A model generated the notes under the pieces. It saw nothing but the letters and a program-made list of their open reading frames with translations, was not told where the DNA came from and did not search any database. Shown piece after piece: positions 21,036 through 29,073 of a DNA stretch of 64,000 nt. Position 1 is the first letter of the stretch. The number at the start of each line of letters is the position of its first letter. Origin of the DNA: Desulfovibrionaceae bacterium (GTDB lineage Bacteria > Desulfobacterota > Desulfovibrionia > Desulfovibrionales > Desulfovibrionaceae). The position numbers were made by a program, and so were the translations under genes. The stretch spans positions 1-64,000 of the forward strand of contig WRIL01000011.1 of NCBI GenBank assembly GCA_009782775.1. Direction: 5' to 3'.

Positions 21036-21124
21036 GCAATGGTTTAGCGCCTTCTGCAAAATCGCGGCAGTTTTTCCTTGCCTAAACGCCAGATTTTACA
21101 TAAGGTCTTCGGCAACAGGCAAAC

Positions 21125-21152
21125 CGCGCCGGGGGAACCGTTCCCCGGCGCG
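21125..21152. terminator. Strong GC hairpin between carbonic anhydrase and porin genes
   Basis: CGCGCCGGGGGAAC and GTTCCCCGGCGCG pair along 13 bases with one bulged G. There is no T-run after it, so it may be an imperfect terminator or a stabilising 5' stem of the porin message, whose start lies 39 bases further on. Confidence 0.5.
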
Positions 21153-21190
21153 CCTAAGTTAATTTCTCATGCAAAGGAAGGTTTGTAACG

Positions 21191-22534
21191 ATGAAACGCT
21201 TGCTGATTCTTCTGGCAGTGGCGGCCCTGGTGCTCGGCTCCGGTCTCCAGGCCGGCGCGGCCATAAAATTCGGGGCCACCGGACATGTGGATTCCGCGAT
21301 CATGTTCAACAACAACACGGATGATTTCAACAGTGAAACAAAGGATGACAACACCCAGCACGTCACTGCCGCCACCAGGCTACGGGCCACGGTGAGCGCC
21401 GAGGGCAGCGAGTATGCCAAGGCCCACTACCAGTTCCAGGTGGGCAACTATGAATGGGGCCGCGATGGCGGTGGCGGCCTGAGCACCGACGGACAGGATT
21501 TCAAGACCCGGCTGCTCTGGGCGAATGTGCATGTACCTAACACCCCGGTCGCGGTCAGCGCCGGCTTGCTTTACCTGGCCCTGCCCAGCGCGGTGGCCGG
21601 CAACCCGGTCTTCGGCGACCGGGTAGGCGGGGTGATCTTGGGCGCCCAACTGGCCGACCCCGCGAACCTCAGCCTCTTCTGGGCTCGTCCCAGATTTAGT
21701 GAGGAGTTCCCCAGCGGTAGCGGCATCAGCGCCATCAATAACCACAACACCATAGATATGTTCGGCGGCATCCTGGCCCTGAACCTGGACCAGGTGGAAG
21801 TCAGCCCCTACCTGGTTTACGGCAGGGCCGGGGCCAATTCCGATCCCGATGCCGACTTTACCTGGACCGGCGGGGATGAGGCCAAGATCTTCGTGGGCGG
21901 CGCGGCGGTGACCTACAACCCCATTGAACCCCTGACCCTGATGCTGGACGCGATTTACGGCAGCGCCAAAAACTCGGCCAAAGATAAAAGCGGCGAAACC
22001 AGCGGCTTCATGGCGGCCCTGGGCGCGGATTATTCCCTGCCTTTCGGCACCCCCGGCCTGCGCGCATGGTACGCCTCGGGCATGGATAAAGACGGCAACG
22101 GCGTCCTGCCGGTCATCGGCGCGGACGACGGGGTCACCTTCACCCGCTTGGGTTCCTACGGCACCGCTTCCCTGGCCATGGAAGGCATAGTCTCCACCTC
22201 CATGGTCGGAACCATGGGCGTGGCCGCGCAGATCCAGGATGTCAGCTTCGTGGACAAACTCACCCACATGGCCCGCATCGCCTACTACAAGGGCCTGAAC
22301 GACAAAGAATTCACAGGGTCAGCGCTTTATGGCGACACCTATATGGGCATTCATGAGGGCGCGTCCTTCATCGAACTCAACCTGGACACCACCTACAACA
22401 TCGTGGACAACATCTCCAGCGTCCTGGAAATCGGCTACATCGTTCCCTCTTTCAGCAATGACGCCAAACCTTTAAACGGCGACAAGGCCGACCCGGCCTT
22501 CAACACCAACCTCTACCTGCGCTTTGTCTTTTAA
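21191..22534 (+). CDS. Outer-membrane homotrimeric porin (Desulfovibrio type)
   Basis: 447 residues. A signal peptide (MKRLLILLAVAALVLGSGLQ..AGA) precedes a long series of alternating beta strands rich in Gly, Asp and aromatics, ending in LYLRFVF with a terminal Phe, the classic outer-membrane-insertion signal. Segments such as IKFGATGHVDSAI and LPSAVAGNPVFGDRVGG match the abundant porins annotated in Desulfovibrio as outer membrane homotrimeric porin. Such proteins allow general diffusion of small solutes. Good ribosome site (AAGGAAGG). Monocistronic, ended by a strong terminator. Confidence 0.88.
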   Translation: MKRLLILLAVAALVLGSGLQAGAAIKFGATGHVDSAIMFNNNTDDFNSETKDDNTQHVTAATRLRATVSAEGSEYAKAHYQFQVGNYEWGRDGGGGLSTDGQDFKTRLLWANVHVPNTPVAVSAGLLYLALPSAVAGNPVFGDRVGGVILGAQLADPANLSLFWARPRFSEEFPSGSGISAINNHNTIDMFGGILALNLDQVEVSPYLVYGRAGANSDPDADFTWTGGDEAKIFVGGAAVTYNPIEPLTLMLDAIYGSAKNSAKDKSGETSGFMAALGADYSLPFGTPGLRAWYASGMDKDGNGVLPVIGADDGVTFTRLGSYGTASLAMEGIVSTSMVGTMGVAAQIQDVSFVDKLTHMARIAYYKGLNDKEFTGSALYGDTYMGIHEGASFIELNLDTTYNIVDNISSVLEIGYIVPSFSNDAKPLNGDKADPAFNTNLYLRFVF

Positions 22535-22556
22535 GGCGCGCGACTGTTGACCACGC

Positions 22557-22584
22557 AAGGCCGGGAGCAATCCCGGCCTTTTTT
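22557..22584 (+). terminator. Rho-independent terminator of the porin gene
   Basis: Perfect 10-bp stem AAGGCCGGGA/TCCCGGCCTT with a GCAA tetraloop and a TTTTTT tail, 22 bases after the porin stop. Confidence 0.95.
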
Positions 22585-22699
22585 GTAGCCGCCGCAAACT
22601 ATTCTGGAAGCCGTAACATAACCATATATGCGCACCTGGTTCTGTAACAGACGCTGAACCGCCAACCTTGACAGAAAGAGGACTCACGGAATATATTGC

Positions 22700-22870
22700 C
22701 TTGGCCTGTGGGGGGCCGGTTGTCGCCGGCCCATGGGAAACCGGTGTGAATCCGGTACGGACCCGCCGCCGTAATCGGGGACGAAATCCGCAAGAAGTCA
22801 CTGTCGGAACACTGACGGGAAGACGCGGAAAGTAGGTTGATCCGAGAGTCGGAAGACCGCCCCCTGGCTT
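22700..22870 (+). ncRNA. Cobalamin riboswitch
   Basis: The RNA shows the hallmark stretches of the B12 riboswitch: GGGAAACCGGTGTGAATCCGG, then GACCCGCCGCCGTAATCGG, then GTCACTG...CTGACGGGAAGACG, and finally the AGTAGGTTGATCCGAGAGTC end with GGAAGACC. It lies upstream of the TonB receptor and three ABC genes, all fitting cobalamin uptake. Binding of B12 would lower expression; a terminator hairpin follows 55 bases later. The exact 5' edge is uncertain. Confidence 0.95.
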
Positions 22871-22925
22871 GATGATGCCGGCTTACGAGGACTTAAGCCA
22901 TCGCCTTCCTTGGGAAAAACGGGTT

Positions 22926-22961
22926 CCTTGGGGATAAGATCCCCGGGGAATCTTCTTTTTT
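22926..22961 (+). terminator. Riboswitch expression-platform terminator
   Basis: CCTTGGGGAT-AAG-ATCCCCGGGG forms a stem with two G-T wobbles and is followed by TCTTCTTTTTT. It sits between the riboswitch core and the btuB start, as expected for control by transcription termination. Confidence 0.75.
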
Positions 22962-23030
22962 GCCAGCCTCTGGCGGCGAGTCTTGCCTCTTCCGCCGTTG
23001 TATCCAAACCTTCGACGCTTGGAGAACAAC

Positions 23031-24989
23031 ATGAAGAAGTTGATTACGGCCTTATCCCTGCTGACCCTGCTCTGCCCCGCTCATCCCTCCCGGGCCGCCC
23101 CGGCCTCCAGGGAAGTGCTCCTGGAGGAGCTGGTGATCTCGGCCAATAAAATCCGCACCCCGGCGGAACAAAACACCACCACGGTGCATGTCGTAAGCCA
23201 GGAGGAACTGGAGGCGGCCAGGGCGCATACCCTGGAGGAGGCCCTCGGCCAGGCTCCGGGAGTATATTCGACCACCCCCGGCGGCCCGGCCATGCTTAAC
23301 CGCACCCATATCCGGGGAGCCCACAACGACTACACCCAAATACGCCTGAATGACTTCCCCCTGCGCGATCCCACAGCCATCAGCGGCAATTTCAGCCCTT
23401 TCCAAAGTTCCCTGCTCCTGCCCTCCGGTAGCCTGGAACGCCTGGAGGTGCTCAAGAACGCGCAGAGCACCCTGTATGGCAGCAACGCCATGGGTGGGGT
23501 GATCAGCCTCTTTCCGGCCAAGACCTGGGAGAGCGGGAACCAGACCGATCTCAGCCTGAGCTGGGGCAGTTTTTCCACCTTGGAAGGATCGGCCCGGCTG
23601 GCCTGGGGCGATGAACGGAATTACCTGAATTTCACGCCCGTGTATGTGAAATCAGACGGCTTCAAGGATATCTGGTCAGAGCAAAAGGCCTTCAGCTTGG
23701 GCGCGGGCCGCCGCCTGGAAGGCGGCGGGGAAATGGAAGTGAATCTATACCATACGGACAGCCGCTTTGCCAACTACGACAGCCCGGAAATCCCCTTTGG
23801 CAGCGATAGTGTGTATCCGCAAAAAGCTGTCACAGAGCCGGGCAACAGCACAGACAATGTTTTCACCCTGGCCGGACTTACCTACAGCCTTTCGCCCATG
23901 GAGGGCTGGGATGCCCGCCTCAAAGCGGCTTACAGCCGCTCTGACAGAACTCGTAAGGATAATGTAGATTTTCCTTACCCTTCTTCCGGCATCACCGCCT
24001 ATAAAGGGGAGAACTGGTACGCCGAATGGCTGAACACCCTCTCGTCCATGGAGATCTTCACCTTGATCCTGGGAGCGGATTATGAAAACCAACGGATGGA
24101 ACAAAGCAATTATGACAATTATAGCCTCGGCGGCCTGGGTTTTACCCGTGCCAGCCTGCAGTCTGAATCCTTCTTCGCCAAGGGGCTGATCCGACTGCTG
24201 GACGGCAAGCTGAATTTCGACCTGGGCGGGCGCTATAATCTTTATGATCACTTTGACGGGGCCTTTATCCACAGCCTGGGAGCCGCTTATCTCTTTGACT
24301 GCGATCTGCGTTTGTACGCCAACAGCGGCGCCGGCTACCGCGTGCCCACCGCCTTTGAAATGTATGGAATAAATGTTTGGACAAACCAAAAGGTGGGTAA
24401 CCCCGATCTGAAGCCGGAAGAATCCCTTTCCCATGAAATCGGGATCGAACAGAAACTCCTGGACAAACGTCTGGTTTTAAACGCGGCCTATTTCTATACC
24501 GATTTCAAAAACAAGATTGGTTCTGTCGCTTGGGGTACTCCTTACTATAACAAAGATAAAATCAGAAGCCAGGGGGTGGAGCTGACCGCCGCCTTCAGCC
24601 CGCTGGAGGAAATCACCTTAAACTTGGCCTATGTCCAGTCCAAATCTGAAGAACCGGGGAATTCCGGCTGGGTGAAAACCATGAAACATTTGCCGGAAAG
24701 GCGTTTCAGCGGCAGCCTCACCGCCCGGCCGCTGAAATGCTTGACCCTGTACCTGGGCGGACGCTGGCAGGACCAAGCCGAGATCACAGTATTCGATAAT
24801 AATATTTTCAGCACTACTACACTCTCGGAAAACGGCTTCTTTACCATGGATTTGGCCGTTACTTGCGATGTCAACGAGCATCTGGGCTTCTTCTTCAAGA
24901 TCAACAACCTGCTGGATAAAAAATATACCCTGGAATACAACGAAATGCCGGGCGCGAACTTCAGCCTGGGGGTGAGGGCAAGCTTCTGA
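23031..24989 (+). CDS. btuB: TonB-dependent outer-membrane receptor for cobalamin (BtuB-like)
   Basis: 652 residues. Signal peptide up to SRA; a TonB-box-like stretch LEELVISANKI; a plug domain (TLEEALGQAPGVYSTTPGG, IRGAHNDYTQIRLNDFPL, LERLEVLKNAQSTLYGSNAMGGVI); then a 22-strand-type barrel ending FSLGVRASF with the usual terminal Phe. Imports cobalamin (or a relative) across the outer membrane using TonB energy. The substrate is inferred from the riboswitch and the ABC genes. ATG 23031 with GGAG is chosen; the ORF-track start 22983 lacks a signal peptide at its N-terminus. Confidence 0.93.
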   Translation: MKKLITALSLLTLLCPAHPSRAAPASREVLLEELVISANKIRTPAEQNTTTVHVVSQEELEAARAHTLEEALGQAPGVYSTTPGGPAMLNRTHIRGAHNDYTQIRLNDFPLRDPTAISGNFSPFQSSLLLPSGSLERLEVLKNAQSTLYGSNAMGGVISLFPAKTWESGNQTDLSLSWGSFSTLEGSARLAWGDERNYLNFTPVYVKSDGFKDIWSEQKAFSLGAGRRLEGGGEMEVNLYHTDSRFANYDSPEIPFGSDSVYPQKAVTEPGNSTDNVFTLAGLTYSLSPMEGWDARLKAAYSRSDRTRKDNVDFPYPSSGITAYKGENWYAEWLNTLSSMEIFTLILGADYENQRMEQSNYDNYSLGGLGFTRASLQSESFFAKGLIRLLDGKLNFDLGGRYNLYDHFDGAFIHSLGAAYLFDCDLRLYANSGAGYRVPTAFEMYGINVWTNQKVGNPDLKPEESLSHEIGIEQKLLDKRLVLNAAYFYTDFKNKIGSVAWGTPYYNKDKIRSQGVELTAAFSPLEEITLNLAYVQSKSEEPGNSGWVKTMKHLPERRFSGSLTARPLKCLTLYLGGRWQDQAEITVFDNNIFSTTTLSENGFFTMDLAVTCDVNEHLGFFFKINNLLDKKYTLEYNEMPGANFSLGVRASF

Positions 24990-25936
24990 AGGCTTCCAAA
25001 CTGTTTCAGGTCTTTTTCCTGACATTCTGCTGCCTGCTGCCGGACGGCCCGGTCCTGAGCCGGGAACGCATTATCACGCTGGGCGCGCCGGCGGCGGAAC
25101 TGGTTTACGCCCTGGGCCTGGGAGATCGAATTGTCGGCAGGGGAACTTGGGATCTCTGGCCCCCGGCCCTGCGCAATCTACCCCAGGTGGGCGGAGACGG
25201 AAATCCCAACCTGGAACTGATCCTGCACCTGCGGCCGGATCTGCTGGTCGCGGACAGCCGCTTCGCGGGCCTGGCCGTGGTCCTGGACGGCTACGGCATC
25301 CCCACGATCCTGTTCAGCGCCTACCTCACCCAGGAGGTCATCCCTGCCGTGAACTTCCTGGCGGAAAAGCTGGGGCGGGAAGCGCGGGGGGAAGAACTGG
25401 CGGCGGCTCTACAAACCCTGCTGGACTTAACGAAGGAAAGGCTGCGTGGCATCCAGCCGGAAGATCGCCCGGCGGGCCTGGCCCTGACCGGGGGCAAGGG
25501 AGAGTATTTTTCCTTTTCCGGGGAAGACGGTTGGCGCTTCCTGGACATTGCCGGGGCACGCAACCTCTGCGCCGGAATGCCCCGGACTTTCCCGGTAATC
25601 TCCAGGGAATGGCTGGCCCTGGCCAAGCCGGACTTTGTGCTGATCTCGCCCTACCGCGCGGATTACGTGGAAGAAGAGCGAGAAACGGCCCTGGAAAAGG
25701 CCTGGAAGGACTTCACCCGGAACAGCCCCTGGCCCGAACCAGCTGAAGGCGGGCCGCAGGTCATCGTCCTGGACGACCTGCTGACCTTCGGGCCGCGATC
25801 GCTTGCCGGAATGCTCTACCTGGCCAAAGCCCTGCACCCGGAACGCTTCGCGGACCTGGACGCGGAGAAAATACACTCGGATTTTCTGCGGAAATACTTC
25901 AGTATTTTCCCGGACGGGAAGCATATCCACCCATGA
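24986..25936 (+). CDS. btuF: Cobalamin ABC-transporter substrate-binding protein (BtuF-like), apparent CTG start
   Basis: The ORF track begins at 25187, but the homologous part starts earlier. The frame is open back to a TAA at 24917, and no ATG, GTG or TTG occurs between that stop and 25187. Reading from CTG 24986 gives a charged, then hydrophobic signal-like opening (KASKLFQVFFLTFCCLLP), then ERIITLGAPAAELVYALGLGDRIVG, the normal start of a BtuF/FepB-type domain. GAGGG lies seven bases before the CTG, which overlaps the btuB stop as CTGA. Later segments fit the family: LEPD-like LHLRPDLLVADS and LDDLLTFGPRSL. Total 316 residues. Stop overlaps the permease start. A sequencing frameshift is the main alternative. 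Confidence 0.82.
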   Translation: MKASKLFQVFFLTFCCLLPDGPVLSRERIITLGAPAAELVYALGLGDRIVGRGTWDLWPPALRNLPQVGGDGNPNLELILHLRPDLLVADSRFAGLAVVLDGYGIPTILFSAYLTQEVIPAVNFLAEKLGREARGEELAAALQTLLDLTKERLRGIQPEDRPAGLALTGGKGEYFSFSGEDGWRFLDIAGARNLCAGMPRTFPVISREWLALAKPDFVLISPYRADYVEEERETALEKAWKDFTRNSPWPEPAEGGPQVIVLDDLLTFGPRSLAGMLYLAKALHPERFADLDAEKIHSDFLRKYFSIFPDGKHIHP

Positions 25937-26964
25937 AGCCGAAGCAGATCAGCATGCCCCTCCGCCTGGCCGGGCTAGCCCTGGCCCTGGCCCTCTGCCT
26001 GATTTGGGCCCTGGGTGCTGGACTCCCGGAACTGGGACAGGCGGAGTTGTGGCGGACGCTGGTGGCTTGGTGGCGAAATGAGGCGGTGGACCCGGCTTGG
26101 CGGACGGTATTCATGGATCTGCGCCTGCCCAGGATCGCCCTGGCCCTGGCGGCCGGGGCCGGGCTGGCCCTGGCCGGAGCCGGAGCCCAGGCCGCCCTGG
26201 CCAATCCCCTGGTTTCTCCTTCGGTCCTGGGACTCAGCGCCGGGGCCGCCTTCGGAGCCTCTATCGTGATCCTTTACGGAGGAGCGGCCTATATCGCGTT
26301 CGGACGGCCCCTGCTGGCCGGGGCCGCCTTCGCCATGGCCATGCTGGCCGCGCTTTGCACCTGCCTGGCCGCGTCCCTGGGCCGTTTTTCCAAGGAGACC
26401 ATCCTCCTGGCCGGGATCGCGGTCAGTTTCATCTTCGCCGCAGGCACGGTCTTTCTGCAATACTTGGCTCCCTATCAGGATTTGCGCGCCATCGTATTCT
26501 GGACCATCGGGAGCCTGTGGAACGCCAATTTCCAGAACGCCGGGCTCCTGGTCCTGCTGGACCTTACGGCCCTGGCCGCCCTGCTGCTACTCGCCCCGCG
26601 CCTGAACGCCCTGGCCCTGGGCGAGGAAGGAGCCTTGGGCGTAGGCGTGCGGGCAGGGGGCCTGCGCCTCGCGACCTTGAGCCTGTGCGCCCTGGTGAGC
26701 GCGGGCATCGTCTCCTGTACCGGAGCCATCGGCTTCGTGGACCTGGTGGCCCCGCATTTGGCCCGCGGTCTCCTGGGCCAGGACAATCGCCGCCTGTTCC
26801 CCGGGGCCATGCTCACCGGAGGACTGCTCCTGCTGGCTGCGGACACGGCGTCCCGGACCCTGGCCTGGCCCGGAGAACTGCCTGTAGGCGTAATGACTTC
26901 GCTCCTGGGCGGGCCTTTCCTGCTCTTCCTGATCTTGCGGCATAAAAAGGATTGGTGGGCATGA
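25933..26964 (+). CDS. btuC: Cobalamin ABC-transporter permease (BtuC/FecCD family)
   Basis: 343-residue inner-membrane protein with about ten helices. Family signatures are RLPRIALALAAGAGLALAG, ANPLVSPSVLGLSAGAAFGA and the late GAIGFVDLVAPHLARGLLGQDNR, which carries the coupling helix to the ATPase. TLAWPGELPVGVMTSLLGGPFLLFL is the usual C-terminus. ATG 25933 overlaps the btuF stop as ATGA, and its own stop overlaps the ATPase start in the same way, so the three genes are translationally coupled. Confidence 0.94.
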   Translation: MKPKQISMPLRLAGLALALALCLIWALGAGLPELGQAELWRTLVAWWRNEAVDPAWRTVFMDLRLPRIALALAAGAGLALAGAGAQAALANPLVSPSVLGLSAGAAFGASIVILYGGAAYIAFGRPLLAGAAFAMAMLAALCTCLAASLGRFSKETILLAGIAVSFIFAAGTVFLQYLAPYQDLRAIVFWTIGSLWNANFQNAGLLVLLDLTALAALLLLAPRLNALALGEEGALGVGVRAGGLRLATLSLCALVSAGIVSCTGAIGFVDLVAPHLARGLLGQDNRRLFPGAMLTGGLLLLAADTASRTLAWPGELPVGVMTSLLGGPFLLFLILRHKKDWWA

Positions 26965-27767
26965 TACTGAAGGCGGAGAAGCTTTGTTTCCGCTACCCGG
27001 ACGGGCCGGAATTCCGGAATCTTTCCCTGGAATTAAACTCCGGAGGCCCGCATATCCTGATTGGACCCAACGGCGCTGGAAAAAGCGCCCTGCTGCGCGC
27101 CTTGGTCGGCGCACTCCCTCTGACTGGAGGGCGGCTCAGCCTAAACGGGGAGGATCTCGCCGCCCTCTCCAGCCGGGAAAGGGCCAAGCGCCTGGCCTAC
27201 ATACCCCAGGAACTCCCGGCCTCGCCCCTGACCGTCTATGAAACCGTCCTCCTGGGGCGTACCCCGCACCTGCGCTTCACCCCAGACCGCCGGGACCGAC
27301 TGGCGACAGAAGCGTCCCTGGAACGCCTGGGCATAGTAACTTGGCGCGATCGCCAGCAAAAAGAACTTTCCGGAGGAGAACGCCGCCAGGTCTTCCTGGC
27401 TCTGGCTCTGGCCCAGGCCGCCACGGTACTGCTGCTGGACGAACCGGCCGGGAGCCTGGACCAACGCCGAGGGATGGAGATCTATGAACTCCTCCGCTCT
27501 CTGGGCCGGGAAGAGGGCAAGCTCATCCTGGCGGCGGAGCATGATCTGAACTTGGCCGCCCGCTACGGCGAACAGATCCTGGCCCTGCATCAGGGCCGGG
27601 TTGTGGCCCTGGGCAGGCCGGAGACCGCCATCACCCAGGAGCTGCTAAGCAAACTCTACGGCCTGAAAAGCCTAGTACAAAAAATTAAGGTGCATGGCCC
27701 GGACGGGCAATGGGAAGAGCGGCCCCAGGCCATACACCTCGGCCTGGACTGCGAAGATATCTCATAA
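26961..27767 (+). CDS. btuD: Cobalamin ABC-transporter ATPase (BtuD-like)
   Basis: 268-residue ATPase. Walker A is GPNGAGKSALL, Q-loop YIPQE, signature LSGGERRQ, Walker B TVLLLDEPAGSLD and H-loop AEHD. The start is ATG 26961, which overlaps the permease TGA; the ORF-track start at 26952 is a TTG nine bases earlier. It ends the riboswitch-controlled uptake operon; a small copper-chaperone-like gene points toward it from the other strand. Confidence 0.94.
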   Translation: MILKAEKLCFRYPDGPEFRNLSLELNSGGPHILIGPNGAGKSALLRALVGALPLTGGRLSLNGEDLAALSSRERAKRLAYIPQELPASPLTVYETVLLGRTPHLRFTPDRRDRLATEASLERLGIVTWRDRQQKELSGGERRQVFLALALAQAATVLLLDEPAGSLDQRRGMEIYELLRSLGREEGKLILAAEHDLNLAARYGEQILALHQGRVVALGRPETAITQELLSKLYGLKSLVQKIKVHGPDGQWEERPQAIHLGLDCEDIS

Positions 27768-27776
27768 TTAGCCTTT

Positions 27777-27980
27777 TCAGGCGTCAAAACCAGCGCGGCG
27801 CACAGCTTCCTTGACCTTTTCCGGGTCCACCGGACGGGCCGGATCTTGATCCCGCCAAGCGGCCAGCTCTCTGGACAAATCCACCCTGACCTCCGCGATG
27901 CCGGGCAAAGCGCTCAGAGCCTTGGTCACAGAGGCCCGGCAATGCTCGCAGTTCATGCCGTTCACTTTGATTTCCGGCAT
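27777..27980 (-). CDS. Heavy-metal-associated (HMA) domain protein, CopZ-like
   Basis: 67-residue single HMA domain with the metal site GMNCEHC in the first loop and a ferredoxin-like pattern of strands and helices to the end. Such proteins carry Cu(I) to P-type ATPases or regulators. Perfect AGGAGG six bases upstream. No copper ATPase is nearby in the window. Convergent with the cobalamin operon, 10 bases apart. Confidence 0.9.
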   Translation of the reverse strand: MPEIKVNGMNCEHCRASVTKALSALPGIAEVRVDLSRELAAWRDQDPARPVDPEKVKEAVRRAGFDA

Positions 27981-28000
27981 AGCATGCCTCCTGAAAAAGA

Positions 28001-28044
28001 CCTGCTATAAAAAAGGCGGCTTGCGCCGCCTTTTTTATAGCAGG
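28001..28044. terminator. Long perfect hairpin terminator after rpsI
   Basis: A 20-bp perfect inverted repeat, CCTGCTATAAAAAAGGCGGC with TTGC loop, contains A- and T-runs so that it can end transcripts in either direction. It lies just past the rpsI stop and just upstream of the HMA gene. Confidence 0.92.
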
Positions 28045-28055
28045 TGTAGGTATTT

Positions 28056-28448
28056 TTAACGCTTGGAATACTGGAACCTGGCCCTGGCGGAGCGCAGACC
28101 GTACTTTTTACGCTCTTTTTTACGCGCGTCGCGGGTAAGCAAACCGGCCTTCTTCAAGGGTGCCCGAAGTTGCACATCCGACTCCAACAAGGCGCGGGCA
28201 ATACCGTGGCGCACGGCTTCGGCCTGGCCGGTCACTCCGCCGCCCCGCACGTTGACCTTGACATCAACCTTGTCGATCAAGCGGGCCAGCACCAAAGGCT
28301 GACGCACAATCATCTGCAGGGTTTTACGTGTGAAATAATTCTCTATGGACCGTCCGTTGATCTCGATATTCCCGCTCCCGCTATATAGGCGGGTACGGGC
28401 GGTGGCGTTCTTGCGGCGGCCGGTGCCGTAGTTGAAAGTGCTGGGCAT
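28056..28448 (-). CDS. rpsI: 30S ribosomal protein S9
   Basis: 130 residues, the usual size. [20 protein letters not shown] at the N-terminus, [22 protein letters not shown] in the middle and the invariant C-terminal FQYSKR, which reaches into the P-site, are all present. AAGGAG seven bases upstream. Second gene of the conserved rplM-rpsI pair, 9 bases after rplM. Confidence 0.98.
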   Translation of the reverse strand: MPSTFNYGTGRRKNATARTRLYSGSGNIEINGRSIENYFTRKTLQMIVRQPLVLARLIDKVDVKVNVRGGGVTGQAEAVRHGIARALLESDVQLRAPLKKAGLLTRDARKKERKKYGLRSARARFQYSKR

Positions 28449-28457
28449 GATGGCTCC

Positions 28458-28892
28458 TTAATATGGCAGGACAAGTGGTTGCGGCTTCTGGGCCGTGTGC
28501 GGGTGATCCTTGCCTGCGTAAATTTTCAATTTCTTCATCAAGGCGCGGCTCAGACGATTCTTGGGCAACATGCCGCGCACCGCGTGCCGGAGCGCCTCTT
28601 CGGGCTTTCTGACCAGGAGTTTTTCCAGGCTGGTTTCCTTGATGCCGCCGGGATAACCCGTGTGCCGGTAATACTTCTTTTGCGCGAGTTTTTTGCCGGA
28701 GACCGCGACTTTTTCGCAGTTAACCACCACGATGAAATCCCCGTTGTCCATGTGCGGCGCGAATTCCGGCTTGTGCTTTCCGCGAAGCCGGTGGGCGAGC
28801 TGGGCGGCCAGACGCCCCAAAATTTTATTTTCGGCGTCCACCACATACCATTCCCGATTAATATCCTTGGGGGTGGGGCTGAATGTTTTCAT
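28458..28892 (-). CDS. rplM: 50S ribosomal protein L13
   Basis: 144 residues. It shows the typical [19 protein letters not shown] opening, [26 protein letters not shown] in the middle and [17 protein letters not shown] near the end. AAGGAG precedes the start. First gene of the L13-S9 operon; its promoter lies in the 181-bp divergent gap to the HD-domain gene. Confidence 0.98.
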   Translation of the reverse strand: MKTFSPTPKDINREWYVVDAENKILGRLAAQLAHRLRGKHKPEFAPHMDNGDFIVVVNCEKVAVSGKKLAQKKYYRHTGYPGGIKETSLEKLLVRKPEEALRHAVRGMLPKNRLSRALMKKLKIYAGKDHPHTAQKPQPLVLPY

Positions 28893-29073
28893 AAAAAGTT
28901 ACTCCTTGGCCGGTTGCCCGGACGCGCCTCCGCGCCTGTCGGCGTAAATGGCCTAAAGAGGGTTTACTTAAAAGTTTCTCCGGGGCTTGTCAACAGGAAA
29001 TAAAGATTCCGCCGCGCCCGGCCTTGCCAGCTTAAGCCGGATATGATGTAAGCGGGCGGAGAGGAACGCATCT

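Noticed and set aside
26097-26945. 282-codon plus-strand ORF inside the btuC permease
   Set aside because: Arg/Gly/Pro-rich out-of-frame reading of a permease with clear family motifs.
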